DNA of 64,000 bases from Pontiellaceae bacterium B12227 (lineage in GTDB: Bacteria > Verrucomicrobiota > Kiritimatiellia > Kiritimatiellales > Pontiellaceae), in NCBI GenBank assembly GCA_029432775.1, contig JAROAZ010000008.1, positions 166,016 to 230,015 of the forward strand, in the 5' to 3' direction. Under the pieces are notes generated by a model that had not been told where the DNA came from, searched no databases, and saw only the letters and a list, made by a program, of their open reading frames with translations. The translations under genes and the position numbers were made by a program. Shown here one piece after another: positions 35,112 to 45,167 of the stretch (the stretch's first letter is position 1; each line of letters opens with the position of its first letter).

Positions 35112-38100
35112 TCAATTGGAGACGGAGTTCACCTGCACACTGCTGAGTCCGGACGCCCTCGCGCCGGGACTGATGGATTGGAAGAAACCATAGGCGCCGC
35201 TTCCGGTAAGGGCATCATAGATCGTCTGGTCCACGCCGGTAACGGTGCCGGTGCCGGTATCATCCGCATCGGTCAGATTCCGGAGGCGCACCGTATACAC
35301 CGTATTGGATGCAGCCGTTCCGAGCGTCAGTTCGTAATCAAACTGAAGGATATCACCTGGGTTGAGCTGCCCGTCTATATTCGCAGCACCGGGAATGGTG
35401 GCATAGTTACTAAGCAGCCGATATTTATCGGTATTTCCAAACAGCTGAATATTGGCATCGGCCGCCGTGCTGCCGGTCAATACAGATGCCCCGTCGCTAT
35501 TGGCCTTGAGGCCGCCCAGGAAGGTGTAGACATAGTTCGTCGGGGCGGAATAGGTTCCGCCGAACTGAAGGTTGATGCTGAGACGGTACGTCTCACCCGC
35601 ACTTAACTGAACCGGATCGTTCACGACCGCGGCACTGCCATTGTCCGGCGTGAAGGCATGTCCCGCACCGGCGGAATCCCCTACCTCCCATCCGGATTCC
35701 GCATTCCAGCTTTGCTGACCATCCAGCAAACCGTCGACGTAATCCGGAGCGATGAACTCAATAACCGCCGGCCCGGCCGCCGGTAGTATACTTTCAGCCA
35801 ACCGGAAAAACTGAACCGGCAACATCGTTGAGTTCGTGACTTCCCCCGCGCCGCTTCCAGAGGTTGGAAGATTGGTCTGCACCGCATTCCAAACGGTATC
35901 CATCAGGTTGGTTTTAGAATACAGCGAAAAGGAGCTGTTGACCGGCCCGTTGGTGAAGCCGAGAATCAGGTCGGTTCCAACGATCCGGTGATAGTCGATG
36001 GCAATCGGGACTTCAGACTGGAACTCAATCGATTCGAGATTTGTTCCGCCCGTATCGAAACAAACACGAAGACAACTGGCCGTGGTGACGGTTACATTCG
36101 TTACGAGCGTCTGATAGGTATTCAGATTTCCAGTGTCTGGAACGGGCACTGTTGCCAGATCCATGCCATCGAGCTGAATGCGTATCGTTCGGTTGCTGTC
36201 GACCGCCGAAGCCTTCAGCCGCATCCGGTAGGTGCCCGGCACCACATCGACGGTATATTCCAGCCATTCACCGCCCACCGTCGAGCCGACCGCTGTGCCG
36301 CCGGGCGAAGCAACCAGATCCACATCGTCGGCGCGGTAGATGCCGCCGTCGTTTCCGCGGGTGAGGTCGTGATAGGCCAGACCGGCTCCCCCCTCATCAT
36401 AATCCGCCGCCCGGATTGCTGCTCCTGGAATGGTATGCGGCGTGCCGCCCAGCGGTTGCTGGCGATGGTTGCCAGCAATCGATGCGCCGGTGCGCCACAT
36501 GAACGTGTTTTCCTCAATCGCTCCGGCGTCCGGTGCGCTGCCGGTAAAGCCGTCTGTGATGCCCGCGATCACCAGCCCCGCATCCATGGCGCCCGAAGCT
36601 GGTAGCGGCTGGAAGTCGCCGGCCGGGGCGTTTTCAAACCAGCTGCCTTCGTTCGCGGGATCCAACGACACATTGTTCCGGAAATCGAAGCCGGGCTCCA
36701 GCGAGGGTGTGCCGAAAACATCGGCCATGGAGCTGTCGAAAATATTGTTCCAATGCTCCGTATTGATGGAGCCCAGCCCGTACCGGTTCCAGATGCGGAT
36801 GCGGTAGTCGCAATCCCACACCGTGTTGTTGTAGTAGCGGATTCCGCTCTGGGTGGTGTCGCGCGGGCCGAGATAGCTGAATGAACCGTCCGGAATACTG
36901 CCGGGTATGTCGTCGTTATTGAAATTCCAGACGACATTGTGGTGCGCCGTATAATCCGATGTATCCTCGATATAGAAGGCAACAACAAACTGTTTCCCGC
37001 CGGTATTGATGACCTCAATGGTGTCGCTGTCGTGGATCGAATTATAGGCAAACTCCGAATCGTTCAGGTTCTTTCCGACCGACTGAATGGAGCCGGCGTC
37101 CTGCCCCATGTTCATGCAGTCGGAAAAGTCGCAATAGCGGATCGTGTTTTTCGCGTTGGTATCCATCCGCACGTGAAACCGGCCGGTTGAGCCGAAGGTG
37201 CAGTATTCGATGAGCGTATCGGCGGCCCCGTTGATATGTACACAGGAGGAAAAAATGGAATACCATCCGTTGTTCTTGAGGACCGAGTTGCGGATTTCAT
37301 TTCCGGTGCCGCCCTCCAGGTAGAGCAGGTGCCCCCACGATCCGTCAAAATAACAGGCGTCCACCACATTGCTGTCGCCGTTCATGTAGACCCCGCCGAT
37401 ACTGCCATAGCTGCTGGAATAGCCGGAGGGCTTTATGTAGGGCTGCACATATTCAAAGCTGCAGTTTTCAAAACGACAGTAGTCGGAATTATCAACCGTC
37501 ATGGTGGCCCCTATGATGTCGATGCCATCCAAAACAACACCGGTTCGGTTGGCGATGGAGAAAGCCTCTTCCCGCACCTGGGCTTCAACTGAAATGTCAT
37601 CCGGCATGCCGCCGCCCGGCTGCCAGAAATGTAGAAAGCCGCCTTCGTGCCACCACTCCCCCTCGCGGGACAGGGCGTTGAGGTGCAGAATATATCCTTT
37701 GGCATCGCCGCCCATGTACCACTCGCCATTTTTCGCATCGTCCTTCCACTCATTGGAAAGCGGGGTGCATACCAAATCTGTTCCTGATGAACTGATGATA
37801 TCGCCCATGGTGTTCGACCGAATGCGTCCCGTGATGCCCCGATAGATTCCGCCTGCCCAGAAATTGGTCGGCACGGCGGCCATGGATGGAAACGCCACCT
37901 GCCGGGTGGCTCCGGTGTCGTTAAAGGTTTCGCACGCCATATAGCCGGAGTCATCTTCGATGCTCAGCATGTTGCCCGTGATGTTGTCGGGATGCCGGGC
38001 AATCTGCTGATGATCTCCCTGATAGAATACCTGTGTGAACTCATGACCAGACCAGGAGAGTGGAGCTTTATAGATGTTTCCTGAATGCAGCGTCCAGCCG

Positions 38101-38375
38101 GTGAGCAGATCCGCACCGCTGACCGTAACTTTATCGTTCCCGTAGCGCCGGAACGTCACGTTATTGTCCTGTACCACCACCCGCTCGCGATACGTGCCTG
38201 CATGAATGATGCAGGTATCGCCGGGCGACATCGCGGCCGCCGCCTGCGTAATGGTTTTATACGGATAGGTTGCCGAACCATCCTGTGCAACTTCAACAGA
38301 AGCCTGATCCACGTAATACGTCGCCGCCCACAGCATGGAAGGCATGAGAGCAAATAATATAAGTTGTTTACGCAT
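35112..38375 (-). CDS. Secreted right-handed beta-helix protein with CBM6-like and C-terminal modules
   Basis: 1087 aa. Signal peptide MRKQLILFALMPSMLWA. Residues about 20-620 are a parallel beta-helix of the DUF1565/pectate-lyase-like kind: it opens TYYVDQ...YPYKTITQAAAAMSPGDTCIIHAGTYRE, then has repeated turns such as NVVDACYFDG and NEIRNSVLKNNG. About 640-790 is a CBM6-like module (GGEWLEYTVDVVPGTYRMRLKAS). A short module ending VQFFRLAES and a 190-residue C-terminal module (DYVDGLLDGQ to VQVNSVSN), shared with the neighbouring GH86, follow. It probably cleaves or binds an algal galactan. I see no residue set that fixes a lyase or hydrolase family. Three palindromes (35855, 36129, 37744) lie in the gene. 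Confidence 0.82.
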   Translation of the reverse strand: MRKQLILFALMPSMLWAATYYVDQASVEVAQDGSATYPYKTITQAAAAMSPGDTCIIHAGTYRERVVVQDNNVTFRRYGNDKVTVSGADLLTGWTLHSGNIYKAPLSWSGHEFTQVFYQGDHQQIARHPDNITGNMLSIEDDSGYMACETFNDTGATRQVAFPSMAAVPTNFWAGGIYRGITGRIRSNTMGDIISSSGTDLVCTPLSNEWKDDAKNGEWYMGGDAKGYILHLNALSREGEWWHEGGFLHFWQPGGGMPDDISVEAQVREEAFSIANRTGVVLDGIDIIGATMTVDNSDYCRFENCSFEYVQPYIKPSGYSSSYGSIGGVYMNGDSNVVDACYFDGSWGHLLYLEGGTGNEIRNSVLKNNGWYSIFSSCVHINGAADTLIEYCTFGSTGRFHVRMDTNAKNTIRYCDFSDCMNMGQDAGSIQSVGKNLNDSEFAYNSIHDSDTIEVINTGGKQFVVAFYIEDTSDYTAHHNVVWNFNNDDIPGSIPDGSFSYLGPRDTTQSGIRYYNNTVWDCDYRIRIWNRYGLGSINTEHWNNIFDSSMADVFGTPSLEPGFDFRNNVSLDPANEGSWFENAPAGDFQPLPASGAMDAGLVIAGITDGFTGSAPDAGAIEENTFMWRTGASIAGNHRQQPLGGTPHTIPGAAIRAADYDEGGAGLAYHDLTRGNDGGIYRADDVDLVASPGGTAVGSTVGGEWLEYTVDVVPGTYRMRLKASAVDSNRTIRIQLDGMDLATVPVPDTGNLNTYQTLVTNVTVTTASCLRVCFDTGGTNLESIEFQSEVPIAIDYHRIVGTDLILGFTNGPVNSSFSLYSKTNLMDTVWNAVQTNLPTSGSGAGEVTNSTMLPVQFFRLAESILPAAGPAVIEFIAPDYVDGLLDGQQSWNAESGWEVGDSAGAGHAFTPDNGSAAVVNDPVQLSAGETYRLSINLQFGGTYSAPTNYVYTFLGGLKANSDGASVLTGSTAADANIQLFGNTDKYRLLSNYATIPGAANIDGQLNPGDILQFDYELTLGTAASNTVYTVRLRNLTDADDTGTGTVTGVDQTIYDALTGSGAYGFFQSISPGARASGLSSVQVNSVSN

Positions 38376-38395
38376 GAATGCCTCTGACTGTTTTC

Positions 38396-41359
38396 CTATG
38401 GAGCCGTTATGGTGACGGAATTCACCTGCAGCCCGCCGAGCCCGGAACCATGATTGTCCGGCGTGATGGACTGAAAGAAGCCAAAGGCCCCACTGGCCGT
38501 AAGCGCATTATAGATTGATGCATCAACCCCGGTCACGGTGCCCAATCCGGTATCGGCTCCGTCCGTCAGGTTCTGCAGCCGAACCGAGTAGAATGTGCCC
38601 GCGGCATCCGCTCCGAGCGTCAGTTCATAATCAAACTGCAGTATGTCGCCGGCATCCAGCACACCGGTTATTGCACCGGCCCCCGAAATGCCGGAGAAGT
38701 TATTCAGCAACCGGTATTTATCGTCATTGATAAAGAGTTGAATATTGGCATCTGCGGCGCTGCTGCCTGTGCCGACCGCTGCCGCCGCACTACTGTCTTT
38801 CAAACCGCCAAGGAAGGTATACACCCAGTTCGTGGGGGTGGAGTAACTTCCACCGAACTGGAAATTAACAGTGAGGCTGTACGACTGACCTTCACTCAGC
38901 TGCACGGCATTCGACATGACAGCCGCACTGTAATTATCCGGAGTCGAAGCATACCCCGAACCAATGGCATCGCTGATGACCCAGCCTGATGCCGCATTCC
39001 AGGCTTTCTGGCCATCAAGAAGACCGTCAAGATAGTCCGGCACCGTGAACCCGATCGTTACGGGTTCCGGGGGAGGTGCATTCGTCGGATGAGGCGAATC
39101 GCTTTCCACCAACCTGAAAAACTCCTGCGTATGCAGCATGGGATTGGTGACGGCTCCGTCGCCCAGCATATCTGTCGGCAGTTCGGTCTGGGCAATCGTC
39201 CATCCGTCGGCAGACAGGTTGGTTGAGGATAGCAACGTGAAATAGCTGTTGGTTGGACCATCGGCAAAACCGAGTGTCAGATTGGTGCCCGCCACATCCT
39301 GCCAGTCGATCGGGAGATCGTATGAAAGGGTGCGCAGATCCTTGCTGAACTCAAACGTCCGCATGGTTACGCTGCCGATAGATCCCCCGGTATCCGGGTA
39401 GGTAACTGAAACCGTATTGCTGGACCGGAGCAGATGATACGGAACCGGAATCTGCAGGGTGCCGAAGAAAATTTCGCGGCTGTCGCCCTCATGGCCCATA
39501 AAGTCGGTCGGAACAAGTAACGGCACCCCATTGAACAAAACAGTCGGCCGCTTTGACAGGCTCCGGTTGCGACCGGCACTCAAACGCAGGACCGCCTCAC
39601 CATGCGTACCCACCGTGAGATTAGTGAAGGTGAACACATTGGCAATGCCGTTCGTGATCGGCTGGAAACAGGTGGTTGCATAATGCTTAACCTCTGCCGA
39701 GGTCTGATCGATGATAACCGGATCGGCAAAGGTATATTCGAGAACGGCCGTTCCTTCACTGCCCAGCTGCACCTGGTTCAGGCCGCCCGTATGGGTGATG
39801 TCATCAAGGGCAACATTTGTACTTCCTGCATCCCAATAGAGATTCTTTTCCCGTACCGATACGACGCTGTTGCTGTGGGACTCAAACAGCGTCAGGTCGA
39901 TGGTCTGATCTGATTTTGTCAGGTTGTTGAGAATCACGTAGGCTTTATCCGAATCGATGTAGGCATCCACCTGGATATCCGGATCCGTGGCAACAATATC
40001 GACCCTTGTTCCCTTCACATCCCGCCAGAGCCGGTACCACTTAATGTGCTCCGTGTAGACCCAGTCTCCGGTATAACTCGCCGGCTCATCCTCCTGACGC
40101 AACAGCCGTGCACTCCCGGGGATACCGGTCGTATCATTCCGCGCCCACTCCTGCTTGATCATAATATACGGGATGGTTTTCTCCACCAGGTCCGGGCGGT
40201 CCATGAAACTCATTAGATACCCGCTCAAAGATTTTATGCGTTTCCAGTCCAGGAGCGGACTCCAGCCCTGCCGCTGCAGCGCACTGTCTTTACCCGCATA
40301 CTCGGTAACAATAAACGGCAGTTGTTTTCCTAACCGAATCTGCGTGTAGTGTTCGATCATATCAAATACCGCTTCGGTATGGCTGCCTCTACGGGTGAGG
40401 AAGCTGCCGGTGGAATCGGTATCGTAGAAATGCAGGGTGTAAAAATCCATGTTCGTTGCGCAGGTATCGATAAACGAGATCCATTCGTCCTGCCACTCTC
40501 CAAAGTCATCCTTTTCCAGGTCAGCGAAGGCCGGGCAGTATCCGCCGATCAGCACATTGGTATTCACGCTGCGGATCCGGTCCGCCACCGAGTTATGGTA
40601 TTTCCAGAGTTCCGCCGGAGAGGAGGTGCCGTAGGCCGGATCGCTTGGCGATTCAAACAGCGGCCAGTCCGGTTCATTCATCACTTCCACATAAGTCGGC
40701 AGCGGATGTCCAACCTGCGTATCGCTGCCGTAGAAGTGATTCATGAAATGCCCCATATAATGCCCGGAAGCGGACCCAAATGGTTCCGCCTCCGTATCAG
40801 CTTGGGAAACGGCCCATTGGGTAAACTTATCGGCATCGCCGGTTAAGGTACCATCCGGCCAGAACGGGCGGAACTGGGCGCCGATCACATAACCATCCAG
40901 CCGGTCTTCATAGGAGTGAATGGATGTCTTTGCATTATAGTTGTTTCGCTGGTACTGCCCCTGGTGGTCCATCGACCAGGTACCACCGGTGACCCGCGCC
41001 CAGCCGGGTTTGGCCGGATCCTCCTCGATGGTCCGCCTCAACTGACCGGTGATATATCCCGTATCGCGGCCGAAATAGGCATCCGATTCCTGAATAAAGT
41101 CGGCGAGCACATCATTCGTGAAGTTCGGGCCATAGCGCTCGCCCCAGTCCCCATCGGTATGGCTGGAATGAATGGTGACAAACCTGGAGCGGTCAAACTC
41201 GGATAGACCTCCAACCTCATGCCGGACATTCAGGTTGACCTTCACCTCCACCGCCAGCGCCACTGTAGATACCAGCAGAAAGCCGAGACCGGTCAGATGC
41301 CTGCTCTGCGCAATGGCCCGTCCACTCTTCCCCCTGTCCAGACATTGGAACTTTTTCAT
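38396..41359 (-). CDS. GH86 beta-agarase/porphyranase, modular
   Basis: 987 aa. The signal sequence lies around residues 20-38 (HLTGLGFLLVSTVALAVE). The GH-A clan barrel (about 40-460) has acid/base E229 in YVEVMNEPDW and the likely nucleophile E353 in FIVTEYAG. GH86 enzymes cut beta-1,4 linkages in agarose or porphyran. Beta-sandwich domains follow, then a short module (TNSYFTLLSSTNL...EFFRLVES) and the 190-residue C-terminal module (DYLDGLLDGQ to LQVNSVT). It starts 23 bp after the second GH86 gene, and a one-mismatch dispersed motif (41336-41350) covers codons 4-8. Confidence 0.9.
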   Translation of the reverse strand: MKKFQCLDRGKSGRAIAQSRHLTGLGFLLVSTVALAVEVKVNLNVRHEVGGLSEFDRSRFVTIHSSHTDGDWGERYGPNFTNDVLADFIQESDAYFGRDTGYITGQLRRTIEEDPAKPGWARVTGGTWSMDHQGQYQRNNYNAKTSIHSYEDRLDGYVIGAQFRPFWPDGTLTGDADKFTQWAVSQADTEAEPFGSASGHYMGHFMNHFYGSDTQVGHPLPTYVEVMNEPDWPLFESPSDPAYGTSSPAELWKYHNSVADRIRSVNTNVLIGGYCPAFADLEKDDFGEWQDEWISFIDTCATNMDFYTLHFYDTDSTGSFLTRRGSHTEAVFDMIEHYTQIRLGKQLPFIVTEYAGKDSALQRQGWSPLLDWKRIKSLSGYLMSFMDRPDLVEKTIPYIMIKQEWARNDTTGIPGSARLLRQEDEPASYTGDWVYTEHIKWYRLWRDVKGTRVDIVATDPDIQVDAYIDSDKAYVILNNLTKSDQTIDLTLFESHSNSVVSVREKNLYWDAGSTNVALDDITHTGGLNQVQLGSEGTAVLEYTFADPVIIDQTSAEVKHYATTCFQPITNGIANVFTFTNLTVGTHGEAVLRLSAGRNRSLSKRPTVLFNGVPLLVPTDFMGHEGDSREIFFGTLQIPVPYHLLRSSNTVSVTYPDTGGSIGSVTMRTFEFSKDLRTLSYDLPIDWQDVAGTNLTLGFADGPTNSYFTLLSSTNLSADGWTIAQTELPTDMLGDGAVTNPMLHTQEFFRLVESDSPHPTNAPPPEPVTIGFTVPDYLDGLLDGQKAWNAASGWVISDAIGSGYASTPDNYSAAVMSNAVQLSEGQSYSLTVNFQFGGSYSTPTNWVYTFLGGLKDSSAAAAVGTGSSAADANIQLFINDDKYRLLNNFSGISGAGAITGVLDAGDILQFDYELTLGADAAGTFYSVRLQNLTDGADTGLGTVTGVDASIYNALTASGAFGFFQSITPDNHGSGLGGLQVNSVTITAP

Positions 41360-41382
41360 AGGTCTTTTCCAAGGGTTGGAAA

Positions 41383-44300
41383 CTAGGGAGTAACAGCACG
41401 TGTAAGCGAATTGACCTGCACGCCGGTAATGCCGTCCCCGAGCCCGCCGGTTTCGAAATAAATATAAGCAGTGCCGGCCGCTAGCGCGTTATAGAGGTCG
41501 GTGCCGATTCCATCGGTTTCAGTGATGGTCCCCGCACTGGTTGATTTTGATATATTTTCAAGTGCCACCGAAAACGTGGTGCTCGCCGCGTCGGAGCCCA
41601 GGGTGATCGAATAATGAACGGCATACTCATCGTCGGCATCATTGCCCGTAAGCAACGTTCCCGAGGGACCGTTCCACCCGTCTCCATATGCGCGGAAGGC
41701 ATTGGTTGTACTGGGATGGGACTGCACCGTAAACATAGCATCCGACACAGAATCCCCCGCTGCATCGTAGCCAACGTTGACTCCGGAGCTGTTCGTGGTC
41801 ACTCCCACGCGCAAAAGATATCTCCAGTCGGTGGGGGTCGGGACATGGGTTCCCTGCACGTTATACTTGAAGGTGAATTCAAGTGACTGACCGGCCGACA
41901 GAGCCGTTCCGTTCAGATAGGTCATGTTGTCATTGCCGCTGCTGCAACTGACGGTTCCGGCCGTTGCATCAACCGTCCAGGGACCGGAAGAACTGGCCCA
42001 GTCGGCATGATCATTCACATCGCCGTCTGCGTAGTCCGGTGCGGTGAATTCGATCAAAGGAACAAAATCGGGGTCTTCAATAATAACCGGCTGTGTTCCT
42101 GCCGAATAGGTCGTCCCGTCAGACGACTGGAACATCATGAAGAGATAATAAAAATTATCGGCAGGCAGGCCGGCTGCTGGAGTAATGTCTTCCGGAATCC
42201 AGATATCCGCTTCAGACACCCCCGACTGCGTTCCGACCGTGCCGCTGTCGTACGCGTTGTAATCCTGAACAACAGACCAGGAACTACCGCTCGCATCGAT
42301 CTGCCGAAGCTTGTACGAGATACCGTCCTTGTCTGCCGTGACCGTATATCCGGTACCGGCATCATAGATGCTTTTAACGGTCATGAATGTTCCGTTGGTG
42401 AAACTCCGGCTCTTATAGTAATTCGCATCGTCAAAGCTGATGTCTGCTGCCGTGGATGCCACCGTGATGCTGATGCTGTCCGAAAAACCGCCGTCGGAGG
42501 TTTCCGCAGTAATCACAGCCGTTCCGTTGGAGACGCCGGCCACAAGCCCACCGGACGCTGTGGCAACGGCCGGATCACTGGAGGTCCAGATAATCGATTT
42601 ATTCTCCGCATCGTCCGGATAAACCGCGTAGTAAATCCGGAAGATTCCCCCCGGACCAACCGTCCCCGAATCCGGATCCAGCCAGATTCCAGACACTGGA
42701 ATGCCGGGCGCATCCCCTTCCACAATCCGGAAGAATGCCTGCGGGGCATATATTGAATTGGTGACCCATCCTGCCCCGGATGCATCGATCGGCAAACCGG
42801 ACTGCGCAACGGTCCACGTGTTAGCCAGCAGGTTGGTTATGGAGTGCAGTTCGAACCAGCTGTTGGTCGGCCCGGCAGAGATGCCCAGCACCAGTTCCGA
42901 ACCCTGGAAGTTCATCGAATCAATCGGAATCATCCGGGCGCGGGTGCGGATATCGGATTCAAAACCGAAGACCTGCATGGCCACAGAGGAAACGTGACCG
43001 CCGCTATCGCCGAATTCCACAGTAACCGTGTTATTGCTCAGCAGCAGTTCGTACGGGACCGGAATTTCAAGCACACCGAAAAACTGATCGCGGGTGGACT
43101 GATCGTAACCGCGCCAGTCGGTCGGAACAGGCACTTCGGTTCCGTTAACCGTCAGCAGCGGTTGCAGAGAAAGCCCGTGAGCACGGCCCACGCCGAGGCG
43201 CAGCATGGCTTCGCCGAATGGTGCCGACGTATTGATGTTCGTTATGCTGAAGCTGAGCGCCGCTCCGGCCGAAATCGGCTGAAGATAGGTGGTGGCATAA
43301 TACTTTGCTTCGGTCGACGTTTTCGCCGGAGCATCAGCACCGGCAAAAACATATTTGATGACTGCGGTCGATGACGCCGGAAGCGTGATGGATGCGAGTT
43401 CGTTGGTTGCATACTGGTCGAGGATGATATTACCCGCCGGATCGACATAGGTGTGTTTCACCTCGATCGTTTCCAATGTCTGGAAACTGCCGAACAGGTT
43501 CAGGTCAACAACCTGCGGTCCGGTGTGGTCGAGGCTGCTGACCACAACGAAGGTGTTGGTTCCGTCCACATAGGCATCCACCTGGATGTCCGGGTCGGAC
43601 GAAACGGTATCCACGCGGGTTCCGTTGACTTCCTTCCAGAGTTCGAACCACTTGATGCGCTCAGTATAGGCCCAGGGTCCGTCTTTGCTGAGCGGATCCC
43701 CGGTCAGCTCATCAACATCGTAAAGCAGGCGCGTTGGATAGGGATAGCCGGTGGCGCTGTCGCGCCCCCACTCGGCTTTCAGGATCATGAAGGGAATGGC
43801 CTGGAGAATTCGGTCCGGCCGTTCCAGCAACTGCATCATGATGGTCGAGAACGAGCGTACATCCACCCAGTCGTTTTTCGGATCGTAAGGAACCCCGCTG
43901 AAGATCGATAGGCTGCCGTATTCCGAAATGTTAAAGGGCTTGACCTCTCCCAGCGTCAGCATGGAGTAGTGTTCAACCATATCGAGCAGCGCTTCCACAT
44001 TACTGCCGCTGCGGTACTGGGTTTCCAGCACGTTCGTGCTGCCGCCCGGATTGTCATACAGATGCAGCGAAAAGAAATCCATGTGCTCGCCGGCAATATC
44101 GATAAAGGTTTTCCAGTTGGAATCCCAGTGGCTGAAATTTCCGTCGTTCCCCTCATACTGTGGATGCGCGGCCGTATAGCCGCCCACCAATACTTCCGGA
44201 TGCGAGTTTTTGATGGCCACGGCGACATTGGTATGCAGTCGGGAAATATTGGCGCGGGTGGTTCCGAGTTCGTTGGCTTTCACAAACGGTTCATTCATCA

Positions 44301-44892
44301 CCTCCACCATTACCGGTTTCGGCTCGCCGTCCGCCCCTCCGGCCCCGTAGAAACAGGAGAGAAACTGTTCATAGTAATCCGCCAAAGCCACATAGTTTGT
44401 AATGGCAAACGGATCGCCTTTATAATTTCCGGAGCTGTCTTTCAGCGCATCGCCGTTCAGCTGCCCATTGGGATACATGACGGGCTGCCCGCCCACCATC
44501 ATTAAATTTGCGCGGGCCTCCAGCGCATGAACCGCCGTATCATTCCCATAGGTGGTCCTTGAACTGTTACCGTTCGAAAGCAGATCGGCATGATCCACCC
44601 AGCCGGGGGCCGCCGGATCTTCTTCCACCGCCCTTAACTGATAGGGCAATGAGCCGTTGTTGCGGCCGAGGTAGACATCGTAGTCGTTCAGAAAACTGGC
44701 GCGCTGTGTTGGAGAGTCCCAATCGTTGTCGCGCAAGCCGGCATGCAGCACGATATATTTTTCACGATCAAATTCGGATACCCCGCCCACTTCATGGCGG
44801 GTATCCAGATTAATATCGACCGATACCTGTGCAACCGTAGCGGTTAATCCCACTGCGGTTGCGGCAATAACTGTCCCCACTCTTTTCATCAT
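41383..44892 (-). CDS. GH86 beta-agarase/porphyranase with Big2 domain
   Basis: 1169 aa. Signal peptide MMKRVGTVIAATAVGLTATVAQ. The catalytic domain has E201 (VEVMNEPF) as acid/base and E324 (NISEYG) as probable nucleophile. It shares the order HEVGG(V/L)SEFDR...NEP...SEYG with the GH86 downstream, so the two look like diverged duplicates. After the short FFR module comes a bacterial Ig-like (Big2) domain (about 765-845, IIWTSSDPAVATASGGLVAGVSNGTAVITA), then a C-terminal module (DYADGDVNDHADW to VQVNSLT) related to that of its neighbours. It leads the minus-strand island. Palindromes at 42687 and 43471 lie within it, and the one at 41367 ends 1 bp past its stop codon. Confidence 0.9.
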   Translation of the reverse strand: MMKRVGTVIAATAVGLTATVAQVSVDINLDTRHEVGGVSEFDREKYIVLHAGLRDNDWDSPTQRASFLNDYDVYLGRNNGSLPYQLRAVEEDPAAPGWVDHADLLSNGNSSRTTYGNDTAVHALEARANLMMVGGQPVMYPNGQLNGDALKDSSGNYKGDPFAITNYVALADYYEQFLSCFYGAGGADGEPKPVMVEVMNEPFVKANELGTTRANISRLHTNVAVAIKNSHPEVLVGGYTAAHPQYEGNDGNFSHWDSNWKTFIDIAGEHMDFFSLHLYDNPGGSTNVLETQYRSGSNVEALLDMVEHYSMLTLGEVKPFNISEYGSLSIFSGVPYDPKNDWVDVRSFSTIMMQLLERPDRILQAIPFMILKAEWGRDSATGYPYPTRLLYDVDELTGDPLSKDGPWAYTERIKWFELWKEVNGTRVDTVSSDPDIQVDAYVDGTNTFVVVSSLDHTGPQVVDLNLFGSFQTLETIEVKHTYVDPAGNIILDQYATNELASITLPASSTAVIKYVFAGADAPAKTSTEAKYYATTYLQPISAGAALSFSITNINTSAPFGEAMLRLGVGRAHGLSLQPLLTVNGTEVPVPTDWRGYDQSTRDQFFGVLEIPVPYELLLSNNTVTVEFGDSGGHVSSVAMQVFGFESDIRTRARMIPIDSMNFQGSELVLGISAGPTNSWFELHSITNLLANTWTVAQSGLPIDASGAGWVTNSIYAPQAFFRIVEGDAPGIPVSGIWLDPDSGTVGPGGIFRIYYAVYPDDAENKSIIWTSSDPAVATASGGLVAGVSNGTAVITAETSDGGFSDSISITVASTAADISFDDANYYKSRSFTNGTFMTVKSIYDAGTGYTVTADKDGISYKLRQIDASGSSWSVVQDYNAYDSGTVGTQSGVSEADIWIPEDITPAAGLPADNFYYLFMMFQSSDGTTYSAGTQPVIIEDPDFVPLIEFTAPDYADGDVNDHADWASSSGPWTVDATAGTVSCSSGNDNMTYLNGTALSAGQSLEFTFKYNVQGTHVPTPTDWRYLLRVGVTTNSSGVNVGYDAAGDSVSDAMFTVQSHPSTTNAFRAYGDGWNGPSGTLLTGNDADDEYAVHYSITLGSDAASTTFSVALENISKSTSAGTITETDGIGTDLYNALAAGTAYIYFETGGLGDGITGVQVNSLTRAVTP

Positions 44893-45167
44893 AGTTTCCT
44901 TATCGTTTATCCATGCGACGTACAGGGTTTGGAATACTTAGACCGCAGTTTGACCGTTTAGTTAATTATCCACTAAAAAACATAGCACTTTGCCATTGGG
45001 CACAACATGCTGTGAACTGTCCTAAAGACCGAGATACCGTTTGCTGGATGATGGAGCCCCCTATGGTAAACTATTTGACACTAATGGTGAAAACACCCCG
45101 TTATCAGAAGATCTCCGCTTGAGGAAATGAGGTTTTTGAAACCGGAGAAACATCAAGGAATTTAGTC
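44893..45167. other. Divergent promoter region between GH86 and the PD40/TPR gene
   Basis: 275 bp. It must drive the island to the left and the + strand gene to the right. It contains AT-rich segments near 44955-44990 and a TTGACA at 45075-45080, but no properly spaced -10 that I would commit to. No dispersed palindrome is seen. Confidence 0.4.

Noticed and set aside
33108..35606. Two long + strand frames (371 and 431 codons)
   Set aside because: They lie opposite the sulfatase and beta-helix genes, which have clear signal peptides and motifs.
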